Below are positions 11,257-20,718 of a stretch of 64,000 nucleotides of DNA, one piece after another. The stretch lies in assembly GCA_016192455.1 (NCBI GenBank), contig JACPUC010000014.1:56845-120844 (forward strand). The letters run 5' to 3'. The DNA is from Candidatus Tectimicrobiota bacterium. Lineage in GTDB: Bacteria; JACPUC01. The position numbers and the translations under genes were made by a program. Under the pieces are notes generated by a model. That model saw only the letters and a list, made by a program, of their open reading frames with translations. It was not told the origin of the DNA and did no database searches. Each line of letters begins with the position of its first letter. Positions within the stretch are counted from its first letter, which is position 1.

Positions 11257-12516
11257 GTGATAGCCGCAGCCGCTCGGAGACGCCTGCTGCGTGCCCACCG
11301 TGCGCTGGTGGGAGCCGCCTGGGTCGGGCTCCTCTTGGGCTGGGCGCAGCTCGCACCGGCTCAGATCATCACGACCGTCTTCCCGGCCTCGGCCGAAGTG
11401 GGGACGGCGATCACGCTCTTCATCGCCGGCGGTCAGACCTCCTGGGAGGACCCCGGTGGTGCGTTCGTCATCTTCAGTGGTGACGGCATCACCGTGCGGG
11501 AGACGGTGCCCTTGAGCGACAACAGCCTGCAGACCTCGATCGTCATCGCCGGCACGGCCACTCCGGGCGAGCGCTCGGTGTCAGTCGCCGCCTCCGGGCT
11601 GCGCACCGACCCGCGCCAAGATTTCCCCCTGGAGATCGCCACCGGCGGCGCCTTTACCGTGGTGGCGGCGCCGGCGCCGAGCGAGCGGCGGGCCACGGGG
11701 GCGCGCTTGCTGGCGGTCTTGCCGGCGCGGATCGAGCGCGGCACGACCTTCATCACCGAGAGCCGGGATAACGTCACCCTGTCGAGCGAGTTCCAGCAGA
11801 TGGTGATCACCGGCGCCAATACAAACTTCGAGCTGACCAACTCGATCGTCACCTTCAGCGGCACGGGAATCTCCTATGATTTCCGCACCGACACCTTGGC
11901 GGTCACGCCCACCTCGATCATCATCCGCTACGCCATCGAAGCCGGCGCTCCCCTGGGCAACCGCGACGTGACCGTGGTGACGGGACGCGCCGATGCCGCG
12001 GAAACGCTCACCCTGCAAAATGCCTTCACCGTCGTCGAAAACGACAACTTTGATCTGAGCCGTTTGGGGCCCCTCGGGTTCCCGCTGCAGAACTTCGCCA
12101 TCACGGAGTCCTTACGGGCCGTGGGGCTGAAGTCGGAGCCCCTCACCAATCGCCAGAGCGTCCGAACGGGGGAGGAGATCACGCTCTCGACGCGCGTCTT
12201 CAACACCGGTCCGGCGACCACGGTTGATTTCTACGTCGCCGTGGAGCTGCCGGACGGACGCGTGATGTTCCTGGCGCCGGACGGGCAGGCTTTCGTGCCG
12301 CGGCTCTCCCCGATGGCCCAGGGGATCAACCTGCCTGGGAGCTTCCCTCCCACAACCCTGGCGTTGTTCTCCACCGTCGTTGACCACCTCGATCCGGGAG
12401 TCTTTACCATCTATACCGCCTTCACGCAGCCGGGCACCCTCGAACCGCTTGGCGAGATCGGCATGAAGCGTTTCCTCGTTCTGGGCGATCTCGATCTCTC
12501 CGGCGATGCCGGATAG
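11257..12516 (+). CDS. Secreted Ig/IPT-like repeat protein
   Basis: A 419-residue exported protein. The GTG start at 11257 has GAAAGGGG 7 nt upstream and yields a signal peptide (RRRLLRAHRALVG, hydrophobic core, cleavage near LAPAQ-II). Two IPT/Ig-like beta domains follow: about residues 36-120 (FPASAEVGTAITLFIAGG to ATPGERSVSVAASG) and 145-265 (LPARIERGTTF to APLGNRDVTVV). The C-terminal domain, about 290-410, has TGEEITLSTRVFNTGPATTVDFYVAVELP and GVFTIYTAF, matching the domain in the proteins at 1921 and 12854. No enzyme motif is visible. It probably acts at the cell surface or in the periplasm, together with the next gene. Confidence 0.65.
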   Translation: MIAAAARRRLLRAHRALVGAAWVGLLLGWAQLAPAQIITTVFPASAEVGTAITLFIAGGQTSWEDPGGAFVIFSGDGITVRETVPLSDNSLQTSIVIAGTATPGERSVSVAASGLRTDPRQDFPLEIATGGAFTVVAAPAPSERRATGARLLAVLPARIERGTTFITESRDNVTLSSEFQQMVITGANTNFELTNSIVTFSGTGISYDFRTDTLAVTPTSIIIRYAIEAGAPLGNRDVTVVTGRADAAETLTLQNAFTVVENDNFDLSRLGPLGFPLQNFAITESLRAVGLKSEPLTNRQSVRTGEEITLSTRVFNTGPATTVDFYVAVELPDGRVMFLAPDGQAFVPRLSPMAQGINLPGSFPPTTLALFSTVVDHLDPGVFTIYTAFTQPGTLEPLGEIGMKRFLVLGDLDLSGDAG

Positions 12517-12853
12517 CGGCGAGGCAAGGAGAGTCCGCCTCTGCTGCCAGCCTGTGGGGAGGAGCCTGGCGTCCTACGTGGCGGCACGCGGGGCGCCGAG
12601 GGCGACGGCGTCACCAAGGTACGGGCCTCGACCCTAAGAACGAGGCGAGTGCTCCGCTCCTGGGGCTGACGGGACAGCGGCGAGGGGACGGCTCCAACGG
12701 TGGCGGGCGGCACGGGGCCCCCAGGACGCCGCTTCTCAGTGGCGCCCTCCGCTGGCTTCGGGATAGGCTGCCGCCGTTCCGGCGAGACCGGGGCGGGATG
12801 GCGGCTGGGGCATGCGTCGTACCCCAGTTCCGAAACGGTGGGACAGGTTCAGC

Positions 12854-14848
12854 ATGGTTATCTGGCAGACGTCGAGCTCGCAGCGTTTACGACAGACCTG
12901 GAGACGGGCGTGGTTCGCAACGCTTCCCACGCTCGCGGCACTCCTGGTTGGCGTTGGTCTCCTCGTGGCCACGGCGCCATGGCAGCCCGCCGCCGCCCAG
13001 GGGAGCACGAATCAGCCCGCCCTCACACGCGTCGTCACGAGTGGCCCGCCCGTCCAGGGAAGCCAGGGTCTCACCCTCGTCGTCATTGGCTCATTCACGA
13101 ACTTTGACACGGAGGCGCCCTCGGGCACCATCCCGTTCTTTGGCTGCGAAGGTGTCTTCCCTGCCATCGATGACACGCTCCAGATTCTTGGCCGCTCAAG
13201 TCTCCGCGTGGAGATCAACATCGCCGCCAATGCCGAAGTTGGTCCGTGCGATGTCTTCGTCTTCACCGGCACCTCCGAAGGGACGGAGATCGCCGTCGGG
13301 CGCGGCTTGTTCAACATCCTGCCGCTCACCCCTGTCGGCGGCTCGACGCTGCCGCTGGCCAACATCGTCTCCGTGACGCCCTCCCGCATCACGCAGGGGA
13401 AGAGCGACATTCTCGTCACCATCGAGTTGACGAACATCCCTGGCCTGGAGCGGTTTGCCATCACCGATCTCTCCTTGGGGCAGGGGGTCAGCGTGGAGGG
13501 GATCGATACCCCCGTGGCGCCGGACAACCCCGAAAGCTTTGCGCCGACGGCGACAAGCTCGAACAGCGTCACGGCCCGCATCGACGTTAGCGCCACCGCC
13601 GTGGCCGGCCCGCGTGACGTGAGTGTCACCCTCGACCCCGACCCAAGCCTCGACAACGACGAAATTCAGGTACGCGGCTCGAACCTCTTCCTCGTCAGCA
13701 CGCCGTCCCCGCCATCGAACAAGGACATCAACGAGATCGCTCCGAACCGAGCCTTCCCCGGCAACACCCTGAACGTGAATATCCTTGGGGTTGCAACACA
13801 GTTCGTGGAAGGGTTGACGGCGGTAATCTTCCAGGGCGGCGGCATTACGGTGAACAGCTTCCAGGTGGTCAACCGTAGCGTGGTGGGCGCGAATATCACC
13901 GTTGACATAAACGCCGAGGCTGGTGCCCGCACCGTCCTCGTGGTGACGAACGGCAACGAGATCATCCCCCTCGGCGGCGGCCAAAACCGGGTCAATGAGA
14001 TCAACGAGACCGCCTCGCTCACCAACGGCTTCACGGTGCTGAGTCTCACCCCGCCGGCACCTGCCGCGCCCGGCGAAGAGCCGACTGTCCCCCTGCCCGA
14101 GCCTGAGCCGCCCTCCATCACGATCAAAGCGGCGCGAGGGCCTGCCTTCAACCCCACCGACACCATGGAGGTGCAGATCAGCATTCGCAACGCCGGCCCG
14201 CGCACCAGCGTTGATGCCTTCTTGGCGCTGCGCACGCCGGCGGGCCGCGTCTACCTGTTGAACTCGGATCTCCGCTCCTTCTCGCTGCTGGACGTCGCCA
14301 ACTCGGCCTCGTTCATTCCGGTTGCGTCCGGGTTGGATCTCACCCCCGGCTTCGAGATCAGCCAAGCCCCACTGGTGACGAATCGTATTTCCGATCTCCT
14401 GGGCGATATCGTCTCCTCCGCGCAGGAGATCTTCGGCGTCTACACCTTGGTCGCCGCACTCGCGCGCCCGAACAGCAACCCTATCCAGTTCCTCGGCAAC
14501 CCCTCAACCGACTCGTTCATCGTCCTCCGTCCGGCTGATGTACCCAGGGTGAATGTCTTTGTCGACATCACGCCGAAAGAGATTCCCGCCGGCGGCACCG
14601 CCACCATCACCGTCCTCGTCACCGATCAACTGACGGGCCAGCCGGTTGCGGGGGAGACGGTGGAGTTCTTCGCGGAAGGCACCGAACCACTCGACGAGTT
14701 CCCCGTGACAGCGCGGGATGGCTTGGCGCGGTTCTCCTTCACCGATCGCAGCTCCGGAGCAGACCCCGGGTTGCGGCAGATCACGGTGCGCGTGCGCGAC
14801 GTGGTGGTGCGCGATCGTCTCACCGTCGGCTTCCTCACGCTTCCCTGA
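12854..14848 (+). CDS. Large secreted Ig/IPT-repeat protein with C-terminal Big_1-like domain
   Basis: A 664-residue protein from the ATG at 12854 (an in-frame ATG at 12812 is an alternative). A signal peptide covers about the first 50 residues and ends APWQPAAAQ-G. Three IPT-like repeats follow, each ending in a motif of the type AEVGPCDVFVFTG, AVAGPRDVSVTLD or AEAGARTVLVVTNG. A Pro/Glu linker precedes the domain also found at 1921 and 11257 (FNPTDTMEVQISIRNAGP, VDAFLALRTPAGRVYLLN, FGVYTLVAAL). The last 90 residues (ITPKEIPAGGTATITVLV, then GQPVAGETVEFFA) look like a bacterial Ig-like Big_1 domain. It lies 295 bp after its paralogue on the same strand. Likely a surface or matrix protein; ligand unknown. 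Confidence 0.65.
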   Translation: MVIWQTSSSQRLRQTWRRAWFATLPTLAALLVGVGLLVATAPWQPAAAQGSTNQPALTRVVTSGPPVQGSQGLTLVVIGSFTNFDTEAPSGTIPFFGCEGVFPAIDDTLQILGRSSLRVEINIAANAEVGPCDVFVFTGTSEGTEIAVGRGLFNILPLTPVGGSTLPLANIVSVTPSRITQGKSDILVTIELTNIPGLERFAITDLSLGQGVSVEGIDTPVAPDNPESFAPTATSSNSVTARIDVSATAVAGPRDVSVTLDPDPSLDNDEIQVRGSNLFLVSTPSPPSNKDINEIAPNRAFPGNTLNVNILGVATQFVEGLTAVIFQGGGITVNSFQVVNRSVVGANITVDINAEAGARTVLVVTNGNEIIPLGGGQNRVNEINETASLTNGFTVLSLTPPAPAAPGEEPTVPLPEPEPPSITIKAARGPAFNPTDTMEVQISIRNAGPRTSVDAFLALRTPAGRVYLLNSDLRSFSLLDVANSASFIPVASGLDLTPGFEISQAPLVTNRISDLLGDIVSSAQEIFGVYTLVAALARPNSNPIQFLGNPSTDSFIVLRPADVPRVNVFVDITPKEIPAGGTATITVLVTDQLTGQPVAGETVEFFAEGTEPLDEFPVTARDGLARFSFTDRSSGADPGLRQITVRVRDVVVRDRLTVGFLTLP

Positions 14849-15115
14849 CCCCGGCTCGACAGCAGACAGGCGGGGACGCCTTCCTTCCCCCTCTTTCCGC
14901 CGCGCCGCCCCCAGCGGCGGGAGCCCCCCCGCGCCGCTCTCCGGCACGCTGAGGACCGGCGTTGCGGCTGGCTGGCGCCGCGTTGCCGCAACCCGAATTG
15001 CCATCGTGAGTGATTGAATCGGCAGGGTTCTTGCTCGGCACGGCAGGGCGTGCTCGCCTGAGTCGACGAGAAGAAACTCAGAGAGACGATGGGGAGCGCA
15101 GAACTCCACCCAGGC

Positions 15116-17401
15116 TCAGTGCAGCCATTCCAAGGCAGGAGGACGCTCGACGATCTTCCCTTTGCGGACGTGCAGCAGGGTCGGACTCTTGTGGAAGACG
15201 CCATCGGAACCGATGCTGAAGCGTCCGGTAACCCCCTGGTGCTCCACAACCGTGGCCAGTGCCTTGTGCAAGGCGGCGCGATCATCGATGCCTTTCACAA
15301 GGAGGTCCAACAGCACGCGGGCGATGTCATAGGTTCGCGCCGCCAGCAACGTCGGTTCACTGCGGAACATGGAGCGATATTCGCGCACGAACTGCTGCAC
15401 TTCGGGCCGCTCGGAGCCGGGGAAGAACTCAGAGCTGAAGATGCTCCCTTCGAGGTACTCCTTGCCGCCGCGCAGGAGGCCCGGCTCATTCCATCCCTGC
15501 GTTCCCAGGAGCTGCACGCGGCGGATGTTGAAAAAGGCGAGCTGGGGGGCGATGAGGCTCACTTGGGGCGCCCGACCGGCAATGAAGAGAAGCTGGTAGG
15601 GGAGCCGGAACTGCTCCTCGCGCTCGCTGGGCGAGCCGCCGAGGGCCTGCAGCTCGTCATCCTCTCGACCACCCAGGTTGCGGATGGCGCGCGAGAAGTC
15701 GTTCGCCTGCGGATCGTAGGGCTCCGTGTCGATGACCACCCCGCCATAGGAATTGAAGGCCGTGGCGAAGAGGTCGCGCAGGCGCCGCCCTTCCTGCGTG
15801 GCGGGGTGGAGCACGGCTGCCGTTTTGGCGAAATTCTGAACGGCGAGGCGGGCGAGGGCGTTAACCTCATCTTCGACCGTCAGCACAGCGCGGTAGAAAA
15901 CCGGCGTGGCGAGCGGCAGTTCCGCGGCGCTCGACCCTGGAGTGATCAGGGGCAGCCCGGCGCGCTCGGCCACGGGGACCGCCGCGGCCGCCGTTTGCGG
16001 CAGCAACGGCCCGATGCCGGCGAGGACCCGCGCATTGCTTGCGAGCTCGCCGACGAGCACGGCGGTGCGCTGCGCGTCCCCCTCGCTATCTTGCACCACC
16101 AGCAGCACGCGATCGGCCCCCGGGGTTAAGGCGAAGGCGAGCTGCACGCCTCGCAGCCCGCTCGCTCCTACCTCGGCGAGGGCGCCGCTGAGGGGAAGGA
16201 GCACCGCCAGCCGCGCCAACTGCTGGGCCCTCCACTCCTGCAGCCTGTGCCGCAAGGCGCGAGCCCGCTCAGCTTCGGGGGACTCCGGAAAGCGCGCCTG
16301 CCATTCCGCCAGGGTGACTTCCGCGTCGCCGCCCTTCCCTCCGGCGAAGAGGAGCTCGGCCGCCCGCAGCAGCGCCAGGGAAGCTGGGAAGGGTGGTGCG
16401 CCGCCGGCTTCTGGGGGCGTGGCCTGTCGTGCCAGCGCGCGCAGGGTTGAGACGCTCAGGCGCTCTTCAATGAGACGTTGCAGGGCGGCGCGCGCCGCCT
16501 CCCGCCCTGGATGCGCCGCGGCGGCGAGGAGAAACTCGTGGTAGGCAAGGGCAGCGTCGTCGAGGCGTTGCAAGCGCTCCAGCACCTCGGCCCGCAGCAG
16601 CGCGGCGTCGCCGTACTCGGGAGCCTGGGGCGACGCGGCGGCGAGAGAGGCGGCAAGCGCCTGGAGGGCGTTCTCGCCCTGGCCGAGGCGGAGGTACGCC
16701 TGGGCCTCCTTGAAGTGGGAGAGCGTCACAAGTCGTTGCAACGCCACCGCCTGCCCAGCGCCCTGCGCCACCTGTCCCGGCGGGGCCGCGGCGACGCCGC
16801 GCGCCAGCTCCCGGACCAGGCGCAGGTGCCCGAGGCTGCGCTGCGCGCGCCCGGCGGCAAGCAGGCTCTCGGCGATGTCCATCAGTGCGCTTACGGCGCG
16901 CGGATCATTCGGGGCGCTGGCGATGAATTCCAGGCGGGAGGCTGCGCCGCGGTCGCCGGCCAGGCTGGAGGCCAGCCGCCAGAGGTCGTCCGGCCTTGGC
17001 ATCGGGCGGGATTCCGCCCCAGCGGCGCCAGCGGGCGCTGGGGAAGCTGCGGCGGCTTGACCGGCGGCTGCCTGGGTCGGAGCCGAGCTCGGCGCTGGCC
17101 GCGGCGTCTCACGGGGTTCGCCGCGCCCGGCTGGAGCTCGAGAACCAAAGATTGAGATCGCGGCTCGGGGTGAGCAGCCGATCGCCACCAGCACCACGAG
17201 GCTCAGGGCAAACCCGATGACGAACGGGCGCCAGTGGGGCCAAGCTCGCTCGGCTCCGCGCCGGCTCGCAGACCTCCGGCACCGCCATGGCGTCCACGCA
17301 CCCGAGGCGCCGCCGAATCGCAGGCGCCCCTCCTCCGGGGGGGTGGTGTCACGGTCTTCGCAAGCTGCCCGAAGGGTGTAGTGAAAAGAACCACCAATCA
17401 T
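15116..17401 (-). CDS. LpoA/LppC-like lipoprotein with type 1 periplasmic-binding fold
   Basis: About 761 residues. A hydrophobic segment ending in the lipobox VAIGC marks a lipoprotein. An Ala-rich linker and a helical TPR-like region (repeats such as AQAYLRLGQGENALQALAASL and DAALAYHEFLLAAA) follow. The C-terminal 380 residues form an ABC-type type 1 binding fold: RLAVLLPLSGALAEVGASGLRGVQLAF, then AGIGPLLPQTAAAAVPVAERAGLPLI, then EGSIFSSEFFP. This is the layout of LpoA/LppC penicillin-binding-protein activators. The true start is uncertain: 17401 is the closest ATG upstream of the signal, leaves a long N-extension and overlaps yidD by 53 bp. Partner PBPs are not in the window. Confidence 0.7.
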   Translation of the reverse strand: MIGGSFHYTLRAACEDRDTTPPEEGRLRFGGASGAWTPWRCRRSASRRGAERAWPHWRPFVIGFALSLVVLVAIGCSPRAAISIFGSRAPAGRGEPRETPRPAPSSAPTQAAAGQAAAASPAPAGAAGAESRPMPRPDDLWRLASSLAGDRGAASRLEFIASAPNDPRAVSALMDIAESLLAAGRAQRSLGHLRLVRELARGVAAAPPGQVAQGAGQAVALQRLVTLSHFKEAQAYLRLGQGENALQALAASLAAASPQAPEYGDAALLRAEVLERLQRLDDAALAYHEFLLAAAAHPGREAARAALQRLIEERLSVSTLRALARQATPPEAGGAPPFPASLALLRAAELLFAGGKGGDAEVTLAEWQARFPESPEAERARALRHRLQEWRAQQLARLAVLLPLSGALAEVGASGLRGVQLAFALTPGADRVLLVVQDSEGDAQRTAVLVGELASNARVLAGIGPLLPQTAAAAVPVAERAGLPLITPGSSAAELPLATPVFYRAVLTVEDEVNALARLAVQNFAKTAAVLHPATQEGRRLRDLFATAFNSYGGVVIDTEPYDPQANDFSRAIRNLGGREDDELQALGGSPSEREEQFRLPYQLLFIAGRAPQVSLIAPQLAFFNIRRVQLLGTQGWNEPGLLRGGKEYLEGSIFSSEFFPGSERPEVQQFVREYRSMFRSEPTLLAARTYDIARVLLDLLVKGIDDRAALHKALATVVEHQGVTGRFSIGSDGVFHKSPTLLHVRKGKIVERPPALEWLH

Positions 17402-17816
17402 TTGCAGCCAGGGGATCCTGCCCCACCCAGGTGCCATCACGGTAGGTGACCCTCGATCTGGCTTGCAGAAGAGGAAACTCATCGAACTCGTGGAGTAGGC
17501 GGTCGAAGGTGAGGAGAAGCCCCACTATCGTACCATGTTCGGCAATGGCCTGCAAACTGTAGGTGGAGCAGGTGGGGGTAAGGGTGCAGCGCGGTCCGTC
17601 AAGCGGCGACAGATAGCGCTGAAAGGCTCCCAGCGACCAGGTGAGGAGCTCGCCGGGCCAGGAGAGCGGCGAGCGAGGCGGGCGCCGCGGCGCGACGGCG
17701 CTGGGAACCGCAAAACCGTCCCACGGAGCCGCGAACAACTCCGCCCCCGCCGCCGACACCATCAGAGTGACCAGCATCACAACCATCAACAGCTCGAGGA
17801 GGAGTCGTCGGGGCAT
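17349..17816 (-). CDS. yidD: Membrane protein insertion efficiency factor YidD, extended form
   Basis: 155 residues against the usual 70-90. The YidD core (FQRYLSPLDGPRCTLTPTCSTYS, AIAEHG, then DRLLHEFDEFP) is clear, with the conserved Cys pair that defines the family. In front sits a hydrophobic signal-like N-terminus (LLLELLMVVMLVTLMVSAAGA) plus a Pro/Arg linker, and after it a 30-residue tail. The start at 17816 has CAGGAG 7 nt upstream. YidD normally accompanies rnpA and yidC in the rpmH cluster; here it sits between khpA and a PBP-activator-like lipoprotein. The added N-terminus suggests that the core may lie outside the cytoplasm or be tethered. Confidence 0.88.
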   Translation of the reverse strand: MPRRLLLELLMVVMLVTLMVSAAGAELFAAPWDGFAVPSAVAPRRPPRSPLSWPGELLTWSLGAFQRYLSPLDGPRCTLTPTCSTYSLQAIAEHGTIVGLLLTFDRLLHEFDEFPLLQARSRVTYRDGTWVGQDPLAANDWWFFSLHPSGSLRRP

Positions 17817-17955
17817 TGCTCTCCTGATCCGAGGCGGGACGATTGTTGCCAGGCAGCCTGCCTCGGAAGAATCAGCTCACGGGAGAGAGAGGCAGTCCTT
17901 GGTTTCGGCGCAGGGAGACCATCGAGGGGCGATGCTCACTCAACGCCGGCGGACA

Positions 17956-18186
17956 TCACTCGAGAATTTCCAGCACGTGGCGCTTATCCTTCTGCACCCG
18001 GCTGGCATTGAGGATGGTGCGGATGGCAGCGATGGTGCGGCCCTTCTTGCCGATGACCTTACCAATATCGTTCTTCGCCACACGCAGCTCGATAACTGTG
18101 GAGCTTTCACCCTCAACGCTCTTTACTTCTACGGCTTCGGGATCATCGACAATCGACTTGGCGATGTAACTGATCAAATTGATCAT
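17956..18186 (-). CDS. khpA: KH-domain RNA-binding protein KhpA (YlqC family)
   Basis: A 76-residue single KH domain with the GxxG loop in GKVIGKKGRTIAAIRT, the full normal length of KhpA. It begins MINLISYIAKSIVDDPEAV after a strong AGGAGAGG Shine-Dalgarno sequence. KhpA binds RNA, usually with KhpB, and affects translation and cell division. In most bacteria it lies between rpsP and rimM; neither is present here. Confidence 0.95.
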   Translation of the reverse strand: MINLISYIAKSIVDDPEAVEVKSVEGESSTVIELRVAKNDIGKVIGKKGRTIAAIRTILNASRVQKDKRHVLEILE

Positions 18187-18459
18187 GAGCCTCTCCTAAG
18201 CTGCCGCACTCTCGGCATCGTCTCTGGCTCAGCGTAAGCTGCCTGAAGCGCACCCTACACCCGCAGCCCGCCCCCACAGGAAGCCTCGCAACCACGGCTG
18301 CGCACCTCCACTGTCACGCCATCATCGTCGCTACGGTACTCCTGGCGCGATGAGGATGTGGATCACCCACCAGTCATGCATCCACGGACCTCAGCGGGTC
18401 GGCAGGTTGCGGCTCACCCCCCCATCCGTGCGCGTGATTCTGGCAAGGGATAAAAGGGT

Positions 18460-18488
18460 ATGCTAGGAAGCTCCCCTTTTTTTGTCAA
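18460..18488 (-). promoter_or_regulatory. Sigma70-like promoter upstream of khpA
   Basis: On the minus strand TTGACA (18488-18483), a 17-nt spacer containing a run of A, and TAGCAT (18465-18460). The predicted transcript leads into khpA after about 265 nt of untranslated leader. The rest of 18187-18996 has no supportable gene. Confidence 0.55.
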
Positions 18489-18996
18489 TAAGCATTTTTC
18501 TTCTCGCTGTTCCCGCGGGGTCGAGGAAAGCTCTGCATTTGTTCGCGCCCCCGCCGCCGGGCTGTAACGCCCTGCCGAGGCCAGCCCTTCAAGCGCGGTG
18601 CTGACCCTAAGATGGCGAAAGCGGCCGGAGCGGCGCCGAAAAAGAGGTTTCGCTTGACTTTTTCTCCGCAAGTACTAAAGCTACAGGAGACGAGCATTGA
18701 GGCGGGGAGAGTAGGCCAGCAGAGCTGCGCCTGCGGCGTTGCTACGCCGGGTCGGGCGAGAAGCGGTAGTGATCGACCTGCACATCTCGCGGATGTCGTG
18801 CCGCGGGTGAACAGGCGAGGCAGGCCCGCTGCCTTTCTGAGCGAGTGTCGCGCAGAACGAACCGGCCAATGTGTCGCCGCCTGGTGGGGCTGCAGCCTGC
18901 GCAGGGATGGCTTTCGTTCGCCGTTCCTCGGGAGAGGGATTTCGCTGCAGTGGAGCTGGCGCCGCAGCGCCGCGGCACTGCGTGTCAGGAGGGGGT

Positions 18997-19626
18997 ATGG
19001 ACGCTCACACGCATATCTTGCAGTACCTACGCTGGATCCACTTCATGGCCGGCATCACGTGGATCGGCCTTCTCTATTTCTTTAACGTCGTGAACGGGCA
19101 TTTCCAGGCCGCTCTTGACGCGGATACGCGCACGAAGGTGGTGCCCGAACTGATGCCGAGGGCTCTCTGGTGGTTTCGCTGGGGGGCGATGGTGACATTG
19201 ATTTCGGGCCTGCTGTACATCTTCTGGTCCAAGTGGATCACCACCTGGGGGCAGCCGGGAATGGGTGGATTCTTCGGCTCCCAGGGACTCTGGAGCTCAT
19301 CCTGGGGGGGCTGGATCACCCTGGGCAGCTCGTTTGGCATCATCATGTGGTTCAATGTCTGGTTCATCATCTGGCCGGCGCAAAAGAAGATCATCACCTG
19401 GACGAAGGCTGGCCAATCGCCACCGGAGCGGGCCAAGCTGGCGTCGCGCGCCACGAAGACGTCTCGGGTCAATACCTATCTCTCGGTTCCCCTCCTCTTC
19501 GCCATGGGGGGGGCGAGTCACTTCGCCACGTTCGGCTGGCTGAGCGCGATTCTGGTCGTGCTGGTGGGATTCATTATCGTCTGGGTCTTCGTTTCGGTGG
19601 CGAAGAACGTGGGCACCAAGGTGTAA
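18997..19626 (+). CDS. puuD: Urate hydroxylase PuuD-like membrane protein (Urate_ox_N)
   Basis: 209 residues starting at an ATG preceded by AGGAGGGGG. The sequence is that of the urate-oxidase N-terminal membrane domain: HILQYLRWIHFMAGITWIGLLYFFNVVNG, then LWWFRWGAMVTLISGLLY, then GIIMWFNVWFIIWPAQKKII and the late NTYLSVPLLFAMGGASHF. Conserved His residues in the helices are candidates for metal or heme ligands. Classical PuuD has about 400 residues with a C-terminal cytochrome c domain, which is missing here. No other purine-degradation gene is nearby, so true urate oxidation is uncertain. Confidence 0.75.
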   Translation: MDAHTHILQYLRWIHFMAGITWIGLLYFFNVVNGHFQAALDADTRTKVVPELMPRALWWFRWGAMVTLISGLLYIFWSKWITTWGQPGMGGFFGSQGLWSSSWGGWITLGSSFGIIMWFNVWFIIWPAQKKIITWTKAGQSPPERAKLASRATKTSRVNTYLSVPLLFAMGGASHFATFGWLSAILVVLVGFIIVWVFVSVAKNVGTKV

Positions 19627-20242
19627 CGCCTGTGCCTCCGCGTCTCTCCCGCGCCGTTTCCTGCGCGGCAGCATGACGTGCTTGCGCCTGGTTGCCACGG
19701 GCCGCGTGGCGGCCAGGCACAACGCTTCACGAACTCCTCCTCCACCTCCTGAAGCTCGGCCTTCCCTAATTTCCGCCACCAGCTCGGCAGACCCACGGCG
19801 GCTGATCTCGCCGCCTTCACCGCCGCGCCGGCACACGGCTCGCGGCAGCCGCAAGGATTTCCGCCCCTCCCCTGCGCGGCGGGACAGGTCTTGCGGACGC
19901 GGCAACGCCGTACACAGGAGGATGGCTTCTCTTTCCTTCATCATGGAGAGGTGGAAGCACACCTACACGGTTGCTTGCAAACCGACGGAACGCAAGAGCT
20001 ACCTCGAGGCGTTTCTTGCCAACATCAATTGGGAGGTCGTCGCAGAGCGCCTAAGATAAACGGACGGCCGACGGCGCTGGAACACCGTCTGGGGATTGGC
20101 TCGCCGCCAGAGGAGGAGGGTACGCGTCCTTTGGCGGCGAGTCATTTGGGCGGGTTGGCAGCAGGCATGCGCAACGGCGTAAGTCGGAACGAACTGCACT
20201 GGCAGCGTACCGCGAGCGTTGGCGACCCCCCAGCCATGAACC
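19627..20242. other. Convergent intergenic region
   Basis: 616 bp between the ends of puuD and the HU gene. No terminator hairpin with a T run, RNA gene or conserved protein was recognised. A 45-codon open frame at 19922-20059 (MASLSFIMERWKHT...) has a less biased composition than its surroundings but poor ribosome-binding spacing, so it is not called. Confidence 0.4.
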
Positions 20243-20521
20243 TTAGAGGGACTTCTTGAAACCCGGAGCTGGCTTGAAGCCGACCGTCTTCGAGGCCCTG
20301 ATCTTGATCTCGGCCCCGGTCTGGGGGTTGCGGCCCTTGCGTGCGGCGCGTTTCCGCACGTTCCAGGTGCCAAAGTTGGGGAAGGAGAAGCGACCGTCCT
20401 TCTTGATCGACTTCGCAATCACCAAGAAGGAGCTGTCAACAATCTCTTCAACTGTCTTCTTGCTGAGATTCAGCCCCTTCTTCTCCTTCGTGATGGCCTC
20501 CACCAATTCTGCCTTAGTCAT
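20243..20521 (-). CDS. hup: HU-family DNA-binding protein
   Basis: A 92-residue histone-like protein: MTKAELVEAITKEK dimerisation helices, FSFPNFGTWNVRKRAAR core, GRNPQTG at the tip of the beta arm with the Pro that intercalates DNA, and KTVGFKPAPGFKKSL at the end. The ATG at 20521 is chosen because GGGAGG lies 8 nt upstream; the in-frame GTG at 20530 would sit inside that site. It compacts and bends chromosomal DNA. Confidence 0.96.
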   Translation of the reverse strand: MTKAELVEAITKEKKGLNLSKKTVEEIVDSSFLVIAKSIKKDGRFSFPNFGTWNVRKRAARKGRNPQTGAEIKIRASKTVGFKPAPGFKKSL

Positions 20522-20686
20522 CTGCGTCACCTCCCTTCACCTACTGTAAACTCGTGGCGGCTGACCCACCACAACCTTCCGCGACCCCTCCCGTGGCTCC
20601 AACTGGGGAAACCAACCACTTCCGCAGGCGACTGACCCCAGTGCTAGACAGGACGCCACTCCGCTCGCGCTCCCACTCCGGAATAC

Positions 20687-20715
20687 GCTCTACTACAGGG
20701 CTTGCGGTATGTCAA
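20687..20715 (-). promoter_or_regulatory. Candidate promoter of the HU gene
   Basis: TTGACA (20715-20710), a 17-nt spacer and TAGAGC (20692-20687) on the minus strand, just after the stop of the BON gene. The -10 box is weak. The leader would be about 160 nt. Confidence 0.4.
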
Positions 20716-20718
20716 TAG

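Noticed and set aside
18651..18680. TTGACT followed by TACTAA as a promoter for puuD
   Set aside because: The spacer is only 13 nt, which is too short for sigma70.
19922..20059. 45-codon open frame with an AGGAGG directly before its ATG
   Set aside because: The Shine-Dalgarno sequence abuts the start codon with no spacing, the next ATG is too far, and no family resemblance was seen.
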